From positions 1 to 15,048 of the forward strand of contig CAZHXK010000030.1 of the NCBI GenBank assembly GCA_964536565.1: DNA of 15,048 nucleotides, in the 5' to 3' direction. This document shows, piece by piece, positions 6,933 through 12,198 of the stretch. Below the pieces are notes generated by a model. That model was not told the DNA's origin. It saw only the letters and a program-made list of their open reading frames with translations, and ran no database searches. The position numbers were made by a program, and so were the translations under genes. The DNA is from GCA-002688135 sp964536565 (GTDB taxonomy: Bacteria > Patescibacteriota > Patescibacteriia > Magasanikbacterales > GCA-002688135). Numbering within the stretch: the stretch's first letter is position 1; each line of letters begins with the position of its first letter.

Positions 6933-7081
6933 ACAACTGAAGAAGACGTATCAAGAGTACGAAGGTATCAAGGGAATTGACCCAATACTTCGTCCGCAAC
7001 CTGCGCAAGCAAGGTGCGACATTCAACCCTTCGGGGAAGATGCGAATAACCTCTTATACGTCGCCCACAAGGCGATTTTTT
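6933..7081 (+). ncRNA. Candidate structured small RNA, four-way junction, unassigned
   Basis: Between a consensus promoter and an intrinsic terminator lies about 150 bases with dense pairing. A closing helix joins GACGTAT (6945-6951) to ATACGTC (7056-7062) and, after one bulge, AAGAG (6953-6957) to CTCTT (7051-7055). Three hairpins fill the junction. The first pairs 6959-6968 with 6985-6993, with GGG/CCC further in (6972-6974, 6981-6983). The second pairs 6995-6998 with 7015-7018 and 7000-7002 with 7012-7014, capped by a GCAA tetraloop (7005-7008). The third pairs 7021-7024 with 7044-7047 and is capped by C(UUCG)G (7027-7036). The long helix strands contain no useful reading frame. It lacks the SRP GGAAGG/AGCAGC core, the 6S central bubble, and the size of tmRNA or RNase P RNA. 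It does not resemble a riboswitch I know. A free-standing small RNA is the best reading; a distant leader for the 7379 operon is less likely. Confidence 0.6.
7061..7081 (+). terminator. Intrinsic terminator of the structured RNA
   Basis: TCGCC (7061-7065) pairs with GGCGA (7071-7075) around the loop CACAA and is followed by T6 (7076-7081). Its first two bases overlap the 3' strand of the RNA's closing helix, so the two structures compete slightly, as in riboswitch expression platforms. Confidence 0.8.
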
Positions 7082-7147
7082 GGTGGGTTCTATTTGTAGA
7101 TTGTGTACAGGCTATTTGATATATATTTTAGGCAAAAATCAACGCAC

Positions 7148-7184
7148 AAACTCTTTAGGCTAGTAGCACTAACCTAAAGAGTTT
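7148..7184. repeat. Long hairpin of unknown role
   Basis: A perfect 12-bp stem, AAACTCTTTAGG (7148-7159) with CCTAAAGAGTTT (7173-7184), continues after one mismatch with TAGT/ACTA (7161-7164, 7168-7171) to a 3-base loop. The following TTTTAAGATAATTTT is too broken for a strong terminator. The spacer 7082-7276 holds no convincing gene. A weak promoter-like pair, TTGTGT (7101-7106) and TATTTT (7124-7129), 17 bp apart, could drive a transcript through this hairpin to the terminator at 7277-7301. Confidence 0.55.
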
Positions 7185-7276
7185 TAAGATAATTTTAGAC
7201 GAAATATATGAAAAGAGACGTACATCAATCTTCAATTAGAATCCTAGTCCTTAGTGCGCGGCGTATAACAAACCAT

Positions 7277-7301
7277 TCGCGATTCCTCTCGCGATTTTTT
7301 T
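7277..7301 (+). terminator. Intrinsic terminator before the orphan-gene operon
   Basis: TCGCGA (7277-7282) pairs with TCGCGA (7289-7294) around the loop TTCCTC, followed by T7 (7295-7301). The gene it ends is not obvious; either read-through from 6898 or a second small RNA starting near 7130 would use it. Confidence 0.75.
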
Positions 7302-7308
7302 AATGCCT

Positions 7309-7337
7309 TTTACTAAAGACATTCTTAAAGCTACGTA
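7309..7337 (+). promoter_or_regulatory. Weak candidate promoter of the three-gene orphan operon
   Basis: TTTACT (7309-7314), 17 bp and TACGTA (7332-7337) is a poor match. It lies seven bases behind a terminator, as the good promoters at 8488 and 9176 follow theirs, and its -10 resembles the TACGAT of the 9176 promoter. Initiation near 7344 gives a leader of about 35 bases. Confidence 0.35.
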
Positions 7338-7378
7338 CATCACAGTTGCGATCATTAACAATTCACAAAGGAGATAAT

Positions 7379-7600
7379 ATGAGAGGAACTAACATATACG
7401 CCAGTCTCGGTGGCTCACACTCACCACTCAATTCGCCTCGTAAACACGAAAACAACCAGCAAAACAACAAGCGATTCTTGGTTCATACAATCGACCTCAT
7501 CAAACACACCGGCATGTCAGACAAAGAAATCTTAGATATCGTCCACACACATCTCGGCGTAGAACCTGCAGAAGAAAAAGAGGAACACGATGTCAGATAA
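7379..7600 (+). CDS. Orphan mini-protein with NNKRFL helical domain, copy 1
   Basis: I do not recognise this 73-residue protein. The first 28 residues are polar and Gly/Ser/Asn-rich, probably disordered. The rest is a short helical domain running from NNKRFLVHTIDLIK through SDKEILDIV to an acidic tail (EEKEEHDVR). The domain is shared with the 84-residue protein at 8194-8448: 18 of 33 ungapped positions are identical. The ATG at 7379 is chosen because AAAGGAG lies six bases before it; a TTG 33 bases upstream stays open but has no ribosome binding site. It is first in an operon and overlaps the next gene by 11 bases, which suggests coupled translation. The domain size would suit a small regulator or an antitoxin-like partner, but nothing in the sequence proves this. 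Confidence 0.75.
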   Translation: MRGTNIYASLGGSHSPLNSPRKHENNQQNNKRFLVHTIDLIKHTGMSDKEILDIVHTHLGVEPAEEKEEHDVR

Positions 7601-8183
7601 ACGCGCTCGTTTCGGCCAACCCCGAAACATGTGGTCTGCTATTACAGCAAACCAACCATGCGATGATCCTCAGGAGGCCCTCTTGCGACAGCAAAGGAGT
7701 GTCTACTATGATCTTCAGCATTACAAAAAACAACAAACGTGGTTCGCAGGACTCAGCCCATCTGATAAGGAAGCGATAAAGCGAACCAAATTAACGATCA
7801 TATCCTGCGTACAGTCAGATGCACCGCATGCTGCCGAAAATACAAGAGGACTAAAAGTATCCGCGTGCTGCCTTGGCGTGTGGGAAATCGCATACGAACC
7901 AATACGATGGGTGCTGAGTCTTGAGGGACAAAGACTACTAAGAGATGTTCAGACACAATATTCAGTAAAAAATGCGCCATACGATCAGCCAGCTACCCAC
8001 ATCAATTCAAGCCCAATTGTTCAAACACGCACTCGCCTACAACCAACTGTACGCGCACAAGAAAGGAGAACAATCCCGAGTACACAACAAACACCGCCAA
8101 CTACCAGAAAGAAACAAAAGAAAGAAAATCCGAAACCTCGAGTAAAAATAAACAATCGGATCGCGATGCTAGAGCTTGATTAA
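7590..8183 (+). CDS. Orphan 197-residue protein with basic disordered tail
   Basis: No known family is recognised. Residues 1-130 look folded and mixed helical (YYDLQHYKKQQTWF, SDKEAIKRTKLTIISCV, VWEIAYEPIRWVLSLEG), with cysteines at 24, 73, 92 and 93. From about 133 the chain turns into a Gln/Thr/Pro-rich linker and then a strongly basic stretch (TRKKQKKENPKPRVK) that could bind nucleic acid. There is no signal peptide or membrane segment, so it should be cytoplasmic. Its ATG lies inside the previous gene, with GAGG seven bases upstream. It is flanked on both sides by the paralogous mini-proteins, so the three may act together. Codon use looks like that of its neighbours. Confidence 0.7.
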   Translation: MSDKRARFGQPRNMWSAITANQPCDDPQEALLRQQRSVYYDLQHYKKQQTWFAGLSPSDKEAIKRTKLTIISCVQSDAPHAAENTRGLKVSACCLGVWEIAYEPIRWVLSLEGQRLLRDVQTQYSVKNAPYDQPATHINSSPIVQTRTRLQPTVRAQERRTIPSTQQTPPTTRKKQKKENPKPRVKINNRIAMLELD

Positions 8184-8193
8184 GGAATAAGAC

Positions 8194-8448
8194 ATGAACG
8201 ATAACAACAAACGTTTTCTGATAAACACCATCAACCTCATCAAACGATCTGGATCAAGCGACGAAGAGATTCTCGCATGTGCGAAAGCGCAACTCAACAT
8301 CCACGAACCACGCCAAAAAATCGTGCCGAAATCGGAAAAAGCGAGTCCCTATCGTGGCGATGATGGCTATTGTATCGAAGTATATCCCACTCAAAAGGAC
8401 AATAAGAAACAAAGAAGATCAGCGGCATATCAAGGTGGTATGCCATAA
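8194..8448 (+). CDS. Orphan mini-protein with NNKRFL helical domain, copy 2
   Basis: This 84-residue protein starts almost directly with the domain of the 73-residue protein (NNKRFLINTINLIK, then SDEEILACAKAQL) and carries a different, basic C-terminal tail (DNKKQRRSAAYQGGMP) where copy 1 is acidic. Function is unknown. The start has AAGGA eight bases upstream and lies 10 bases behind the previous stop. It is the last gene of the operon; a terminator follows at 8461-8483. The shared domain with opposite tail charge suggests duplication and divergence within the operon. Confidence 0.75.
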   Translation: MNDNNKRFLINTINLIKRSGSSDEEILACAKAQLNIHEPRQKIVPKSEKASPYRGDDGYCIEVYPTQKDNKKQRRSAAYQGGMP

Positions 8449-8460
8449 CTCATACACCCA

Positions 8461-8483
8461 ACCGAGCTACGGCTCGGTTTTTT
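8461..8483 (+). terminator. Intrinsic terminator of the three-gene operon
   Basis: ACCGAGC (8461-8467) pairs with GCTCGGT (8472-8478) around a TACG loop closed by C-G, a stable UNCG-type tetraloop, followed by a T6 run (8478-8483). Confidence 0.9.
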
Positions 8484-8487
8484 GATC

Positions 8488-8516
8488 TTGACAATCCACT
8501 CTCAACACGCTATCCT
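8488..8516 (+). promoter_or_regulatory. Promoter of the 201-residue orphan gene
   Basis: A perfect TTGACA (8488-8493), a 17-bp spacer and TATCCT (8511-8516). The -35 box starts five bases after the T-run of the previous terminator. The expected start near 8523 gives a leader of about 24 bases. Confidence 0.8.
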
Positions 8517-8546
8517 AGAAAAGTTGCTCATTCACAGGAGAATCAC

Positions 8547-9152
8547 ATGAATGCAAGATGTACAGGCACATTCAAAAGTGCTCACGTCGAGCATTTCATG
8601 AATATAATTAGAAAAGGTCACGCGGACACACCAACCAACAGTAACCTACAAATTCTCGCGATGATGGGACTGCCGCTATTTGATGACATTTTTGAAAAAG
8701 CTGAGTCGGGACCATACACATTGGCTGAACCAAGCGATATCAACCTCAGAACAATCGCCCACACCATAGAGCACTCTACAGGATTGCGCGTCGATCAGAT
8801 CACACTCGTTTCAACAAACCAACCCACAGAAATCTCGCTAGGAACACACTTCGGCACGCTCCTACTCGAACGCCTCGAGCGACAAAGACGAGTGAGACTT
8901 CTCAGTAGTACATACGGGAAGGAATTGTTCAAACACGCATACATTGGCATCGAACCCCCAAACTTCGGATGGCTCTTCAATGAATGCATGCACACCATGC
9001 TGTTCTCACTAATTTACACATTCTACATGGCCGGGGTCGGTATTATCGGCACAGGAAGCAGCACGCATCACCTACGAACATGCCTGGAGTATTGCATTCC
9101 TGTTGGCCAACATGCCGACAGACCAACAACATGGTATGTCGCCTGCGCATAG
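8547..9152 (+). CDS. Orphan 201-residue protein, unknown function
   Basis: No family is recognised. The N-terminal part is helical and His/Met-rich (HVEHFMNIIRKG, LQILAMMGLPLFDDIFEKA). The middle includes LRTIAHTIEHSTGLRVDQITLV and LGTHFGTLLLERLERQRRVRLL. A hydrophobic stretch, about residues 149-168 (MHTMLFSLIYTFYMAGVGII), could be a buried helix or one membrane pass; a Gly/Ser turn and a Cys/His-containing end (CLEYCIPVGQH, WYVACA) follow. The start is well set: AGGAG lies six bases before ATG 8547, behind a consensus promoter. Its stop codon touches the terminator at 9153-9172, so it is a compact single-gene unit. The Cys and His residues near the end might bind a metal, but no standard motif is visible. 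Confidence 0.7.
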   Translation: MNARCTGTFKSAHVEHFMNIIRKGHADTPTNSNLQILAMMGLPLFDDIFEKAESGPYTLAEPSDINLRTIAHTIEHSTGLRVDQITLVSTNQPTEISLGTHFGTLLLERLERQRRVRLLSSTYGKELFKHAYIGIEPPNFGWLFNECMHTMLFSLIYTFYMAGVGIIGTGSSTHHLRTCLEYCIPVGQHADRPTTWYVACA

Positions 9153-9172
9153 CCTCCTACGGGAGGTTTTTT
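9153..9172 (+). terminator. Intrinsic terminator of the 201-residue gene
   Basis: CCTCC (9153-9157) pairs with GGAGG (9162-9166) around a C(TACG)G tetraloop and is followed by T6 (9167-9172). The stem begins with the base right after the stop codon. Confidence 0.9.
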
Positions 9173-9175
9173 ATA

Positions 9176-9204
9176 TTGACAAAGATCCCAAAAACCGATA
9201 CGAT
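9176..9204 (+). promoter_or_regulatory. Promoter of the 122-residue orphan gene
   Basis: A perfect TTGACA (9176-9181), a 17-bp spacer and TACGAT (9199-9204). It starts four bases after the T-run of the terminator. The expected start near 9211 leaves a leader of about 20 bases. Confidence 0.8.
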
Positions 9205-9230
9205 ACAAACCGATCATTCAAGGAATACTC

Positions 9231-9599
9231 ATGACCACACAAACAGGACCAAAACCACGATTCGATATCGAGAAATGCATATTCGAGCTAAACGAAGGTG
9301 TGGTCAACGGCCGTCTCATAAGCATCACTCATGAGAAAGACGCAACACACGAAATCAAACATGAATTCAAACTCACCACATTCGCAACAACAGGACCCGC
9401 GGGTCGTGGGCCATACGAAGATCAAGACGCACTGTACCACCTCGCATACTTCTCCAATGACCGATTCTGGTTGTTATGGACTCACACAGGCAAATCATGG
9501 ATCAAAATCATAAACCCTATTTTCACAGAAACACGTGGTTGCCTTGAGCTCAGATATAACTACCTGAAAGATGGTCATCCACAAGCAATTTTCATCTAG
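9231..9599 (+). CDS. Orphan 122-residue protein, unknown function
   Basis: No family is recognised. The chain has no signal peptide or membrane helix and looks beta-rich, with alternating polar and apolar stretches (HEFKLTTFATTG, YHLAYFSNDRFWLLWTHTG, SWIKIINPIFTET, GCLELRYNYLKDG). It would be a compact cytoplasmic domain. The start at 9231 has AAGGA six bases upstream and lies behind a consensus promoter; a terminator begins two bases after the stop. The aromatic-rich sheet (FWLLW, YHLAYF) could be a binding face, but no ligand can be named. Confidence 0.7.
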   Translation: MTTQTGPKPRFDIEKCIFELNEGVVNGRLISITHEKDATHEIKHEFKLTTFATTGPAGRGPYEDQDALYHLAYFSNDRFWLLWTHTGKSWIKIINPIFTETRGCLELRYNYLKDGHPQAIFI

Positions 9600-9600
9600 T

Positions 9601-9619
9601 CCCCCACGGGGGCTTTTTT
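9601..9619 (+). terminator. Intrinsic terminator of the 122-residue gene
   Basis: CCCC (9601-9604) pairs with GGGG (9609-9612) around the loop CACG, followed after one C by T6 (9614-9619). Confidence 0.85.
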
Positions 9620-9802
9620 GTTGTGCCAATCTCATGAAAGAACAAGATATTTTAGAGAAAAAATAAAAGCTATTACTGCATATACACAAACTCAAGCACA
9701 CGTAACCACAAAAAACGTTCACAGCATTGTTATAAACTACACACCATATTCAAAACAATGATTCACAACAAATAAAACATGGTCGTCCAAATTAAAATAA
9801 TA
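9620..9802. other. A/T-rich intergenic spacer, nothing recognised
   Basis: This spacer separates the orphan-gene units from the second DUF378 gene. I see no gene, repeat or strong hairpin. A ten-codon frame (9634-9666, MKEQDILEKK) exists but has no ribosome binding site and is not supported. Confidence 0.4.
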
Positions 9803-9841
9803 TGCTATTATAGAATCAATCTTTGAGACAAAATATCTCAA
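9803..9841 (+). promoter_or_regulatory. Extended -10 promoter and leader hairpin of the second DUF378 gene
   Basis: TGCTATTAT (9803-9811) is an extended -10; no good -35 is seen. The expected start is near 9818. The leader then holds a 6-bp hairpin, TTGAGA (9823-9828) with TCTCAA (9836-9841), ending seven bases before the GGGAGGTGA ribosome binding site, where it may affect translation or message stability. Confidence 0.5.
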
Positions 9842-9861
9842 TTTGAAGGGAGGTGACACAC

Positions 9862-10068
9862 ATGAAAAAAAAGAACAACTTAGACATGCTGGCATGGGCT
9901 CTTCTGCTCGTTGGTGGATTGAACTGGGGTCTCGTAGGTTTTTTTGAATACAACCTCGTTGACTCAGTGCTCGGTGCAGGCTCAAGCGCATCCCGCGTCG
10001 TCTACGCTCTCGTAGGTCTTGCTGCCCTTATGGGTCTTGCAAAATGCGGATCATGTAAGAAAAAATAG
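9862..10068 (+). CDS. DUF378 family small membrane protein, second copy
   Basis: This 68-residue protein is a paralogue of the one at 87-293. It has the same layout: helix one with LLLVGGLNWGLVG (about 14-30), helix two with VVYALVGLAALMGL (about 47-61), and a C-terminal Cys pair, CGSC (62-68 region), followed by lysines. It should span the membrane twice; function is unknown. ATG 9862 is chosen over an in-frame GTG nine bases upstream because that GTG is part of the GGGAGGTGA ribosome binding site (9848-9856), which is ideally spaced for 9862. It is a single-gene unit with its own promoter and a strong terminator. Confidence 0.88.
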   Translation: MKKKNNLDMLAWALLLVGGLNWGLVGFFEYNLVDSVLGAGSSASRVVYALVGLAALMGLAKCGSCKKK

Positions 10069-10082
10069 TTGATCGACTATGT

Positions 10083-10109
10083 AAAAAATCCTCAGCCAGA
10101 GGATTTTTT
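10083..10109 (+). terminator. Intrinsic terminator of the second DUF378 gene
   Basis: A perfect 11-bp stem, AAAAAATCCTC (10083-10093) with GAGGATTTTTT (10099-10109), encloses the loop AGCCA. Confidence 0.9.
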
Positions 10110-10118
10110 GTTTACATA

Positions 10119-10127
10119 TGATATAGT
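10119..10127 (+). promoter_or_regulatory. Leaderless extended -10 promoter of the mutY-like gene
   Basis: TGATATAGT (hexamer TATAGT 10122-10127) ends six bases before the ATG at 10134, the usual distance from a -10 box to the first transcribed base. The message should start at or beside the start codon. There is no Shine-Dalgarno site and no good -35, which would fall in the preceding terminator. Confidence 0.6.
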
Positions 10128-10133
10128 ACACGC

Positions 10134-10952
10134 ATGAAACTCACACTCAAAAAAATTGAAGATTTCCAAAAGATCATTTTGAATCATTATAAAAAGAATG
10201 GAAGAATATTCCCGTGGCGCGAAACTAACGATCCATACGCAATACTTATCTCAGAAGTCATGTTACAGCAGACTCAAGTAACACGTGTCATCACCAAATT
10301 TGAAGAATGGATGAAAGAATTTCCAGACTGGGAATCTTTAGCAGACGCATCACTGCAAGGCGTGCTGCGTGTATGGCAAGGTATGGGATACAATCGTCGA
10401 GCGAAAGCATTACGCGACATAGCACAACGAATGGTTGCAGAATTCAACAGCACACTCCCCCAAGACCCAACAGTTCTGCAAACGTTCCCTTGGATCGGAC
10501 CACACACCGCAGGATCCATCTGTGCATTCGCATTCAACATACCAACAATCTTTATAGAAACAAATGTGAGGACGGTATATCTCCATCATTTTTTTAAAAA
10601 CAAAACAGGGATTTCGGACACACAAATAGAACCGCTTGTTGCGCAAACGGTATACAGAAAAAATCCGCGCATCTGGTACAACGCCATCATGGACTACGGA
10701 ACCAAAATAAAAGCAGAAAACCCAAACCCTTCACGCAACTCAAAACATTACGCAAAACAGTCAAAATTCGAAGGATCGGACAGACAAATTAGAGGCATGA
10801 TTCTCAAGCACCTGACACACTCCCCTCACACACCCACAGCCCTTGGGAAAAAAATTACTCCAGACAAAACGCGACTGAACACCATTGTAAAAAATTTAGT
10901 CAAAGATGGTATGATCACCAAGTCAGGTCGCAGCTATAAACTAAGCACGTAA
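10134..10952 (+). CDS. mutY: MutY-like A/G-specific adenine glycosylase, no Fe-S cluster
   Basis: This 272-residue protein belongs to the HhH-GPD base-excision glycosylases. The MutY signature PWRETNDPYAILISEVMLQQTQV (residues 27-49, given here in part as PWR and SEVMLQQTQV) holds catalytic E41; the helix-hairpin-helix is FPWIGPHTAG (118-127). It should remove adenine opposite 8-oxoguanine. Three departures are visible. The catalytic Asp of the LDGNV motif is Glu here (E142 in IETNVR), at exactly the same distance from TAG as in E. coli. The four cluster cysteines after the MDxG segment are missing (MDYGTKIKAENPNPS). The NUDIX-like C-terminal domain is replaced by a short winged-helix-like segment (about 210-270). 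So it may be a reduced MutY or a relative with another lesion preference. It is followed one base later by the fic-like gene. Confidence 0.8.
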   Translation: MKLTLKKIEDFQKIILNHYKKNGRIFPWRETNDPYAILISEVMLQQTQVTRVITKFEEWMKEFPDWESLADASLQGVLRVWQGMGYNRRAKALRDIAQRMVAEFNSTLPQDPTVLQTFPWIGPHTAGSICAFAFNIPTIFIETNVRTVYLHHFFKNKTGISDTQIEPLVAQTVYRKNPRIWYNAIMDYGTKIKAENPNPSRNSKHYAKQSKFEGSDRQIRGMILKHLTHSPHTPTALGKKITPDKTRLNTIVKNLVKDGMITKSGRSYKLST

Positions 10953-10953
10953 T

Positions 10954-11694
10954 ATGAAAGAAAAAATGACTAACTCCATCCCCGGACAGGATACGCAATG
11001 GCACGAGATTTTGAATGATAAAGACAAAGAGCTTATTTTATTGCAATGTAAACTGCAGGGAGATGAAGAACCAGAGGATATTCAAGGTTTCGAAAATGCA
11101 TACGCCAAATCAAAAAAGCTAGCGCATGATGCTGAAAAATTAAGCAATCTTACTGAAACGGAACTTGAACAGTTCATCCTTGAGCTTGGCGGTCTCGTAG
11201 GTCCCGATGACGCCAAAGGATATGCGAAAGTACCGCGTGTTTTTGCAAATGGAAAAAAAGGTGTAGACCCAGATAACATTCCACAAGCAATGAACGGCTT
11301 CCTAATAGAATTCGTGCAAGCACTCCATGAACCAACAGAGTTATACCGACGATTTGAAGTGATACATCCTTTCGTTGACGGCAACGGTCGTGTTGGTGAC
11401 CTATTGTGGAAAATTGCAACAATGCGCGCAAACGGAACATGGCCAGAGGAACTTCCACCAGATATTTTTAAGGTGCATTCAGACAAAGAAGAACCAACAG
11501 CCGAGGAGCGATTTCAAGAAGAAACACAAGAAAACCTCGCATCGCTCGAAATTCCAAATGATAAACGGAATCTTTCAAGTGACGAAAACTGCAGATGGAT
11601 AATTGGCAATGTGCTCAACACTGACAGCATTATGCATGTGTACTTACGAGGTGCTGTAGGGCAAATAATCGCATCTAGACAGCACAGCGAATAA
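10954..11694 (+). CDS. Fic/DOC-fold protein with altered catalytic motif
   Basis: This 246-residue protein carries a Fic motif, HPFVDGNGRVGD (138-149). Fic enzymes transfer AMP or other phosphate-linked groups from nucleotides to proteins, using the motif HPFx(D/E)GNGRxxR. The His (H138), acid (D142), GNG turn and first Arg (R146) are present, but the last Arg, which contacts the nucleotide phosphates, is Asp (D149). Upstream, YAKVPRVFANGKKGVDP (90-106) fits the flap region that positions the target, and residues 110-135 fit the helix before the motif. No clear inhibitory (S/T)xxxE(G/N) helix is seen. It starts one base after the mutY stop, so it is co-expressed; M5 is a possible alternative start. 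Activity is uncertain: it may be inactive, use another substrate, or serve in binding only. The C-terminal 90 residues are acidic and unassigned. Confidence 0.75.
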   Translation: MKEKMTNSIPGQDTQWHEILNDKDKELILLQCKLQGDEEPEDIQGFENAYAKSKKLAHDAEKLSNLTETELEQFILELGGLVGPDDAKGYAKVPRVFANGKKGVDPDNIPQAMNGFLIEFVQALHEPTELYRRFEVIHPFVDGNGRVGDLLWKIATMRANGTWPEELPPDIFKVHSDKEEPTAEERFQEETQENLASLEIPNDKRNLSSDENCRWIIGNVLNTDSIMHVYLRGAVGQIIASRQHSE

Positions 11695-11704
11695 AAGGTA
11701 TAGT
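11676..11704 (+). promoter_or_regulatory. Leaderless promoter of the DUF7282-like lipoprotein
   Basis: TAGACA (11676-11681), a 17-bp spacer and TATAGT (11699-11704) each match the consensus at five of six bases. Seven bases then lead to ATG 11712, so the transcript should begin at the start codon. The -35 box lies inside the end of the fic-like gene. Confidence 0.7.
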
Positions 11705-11711
11705 TTTGTAT

Positions 11712-12161
11712 ATGAAAAAACTACTCATCGCTGCAGCAACCATTGCATTAGTAGGGTTCGGCTGCTCAAAAGAAGTACCTAAAACACCAGCACAACTCGA
11801 AGCAGAACGATTCACTATTCAGCCCAATGATCTCATTTTGAAAGATCAAGCACCTGGCCAAACAGTCATCGTTGCTGAAACAAAATTCGCAAAGCCCGGC
11901 TTCCTGGTTGTAGTGGAACCTCCACAAGAAGAAGGAGATGAAGAAACAATTGTCGGATACTCATCTATCGTCCCTGGAGCAGAACGACAAAACCAAAAAA
12001 TCGCCCTCACTGTTTTATTGGAGACAGGCGAAACATACAATGTTCGTATGTACGATGACACAGACGGAGATACAGAATTTAAATTAGCAACCGATCACCC
12101 CATCTACCTTGCAGAAACCGCAGACCTCTTAGAAAAATCATTCACCGTTCTCGCAGAATAA
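11712..12161 (+). CDS. Lipoprotein with DUF7282-like domain
   Basis: This 149-residue protein opens with a lipoprotein signal peptide (MKKLLIAAATIALVGFGC), with C18 as the likely lipidated residue; the lipobox VGFGC is slightly atypical. The mature part is acidic and beta-rich. Its order of motifs (LILKDQAPGQTVIVAE, PGFLVVV, IVGYSSIVPGAE, LLETGETYNVRMYDDTDGDTEF, DHPIY) resembles DUF7282, a family common in archaea and in Patescibacteria; this is from memory. The DDTDGDTEF segment could bind a cation. It would sit on the outer face of the cytoplasmic membrane. ATG 11712 is chosen over a TTG two codons earlier because of the promoter spacing. It ends at a terminator shared with dus. Confidence 0.75.
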   Translation: MKKLLIAAATIALVGFGCSKEVPKTPAQLEAERFTIQPNDLILKDQAPGQTVIVAETKFAKPGFLVVVEPPQEEGDEETIVGYSSIVPGAERQNQKIALTVLLETGETYNVRMYDDTDGDTEFKLATDHPIYLAETADLLEKSFTVLAE

Positions 12162-12167
12162 AGTTTA

Positions 12168-12198
12168 AAAAAACGAACTCACTAAGAGTTCGTTTTTT
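12168..12198. terminator. Bidirectional terminator between the lipoprotein and dus
   Basis: CGAACTC (12174-12180) pairs with GAGTTCG (12186-12192), extended by A6/T6 (12168-12173, 12193-12198), with the loop ACTAA. It works in both directions. The dus stop codon (12182-12184) lies inside the loop, so for dus the hairpin begins within the coding sequence. Confidence 0.85.

Noticed and set aside
6936..6950. CUGAAGA at the 5' end of the small RNA, resembling the hammerhead ribozyme core CUGANGA
   Set aside because: The matching GAAA segment and cleavage-site helix are not found in the right order, and the surrounding pairs form a different fold.
8984..9334. Plus-strand 116-codon frame overlapping the 201-residue gene and the next promoter
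   Set aside because: It runs through a terminator and a consensus promoter and has no ribosome binding site; it is a shadow of the real genes.
7309..9619. Integron cassette array
   Set aside because: No attC-like sites or integrase are visible, and these genes have their own promoters, unlike most integron cassettes.
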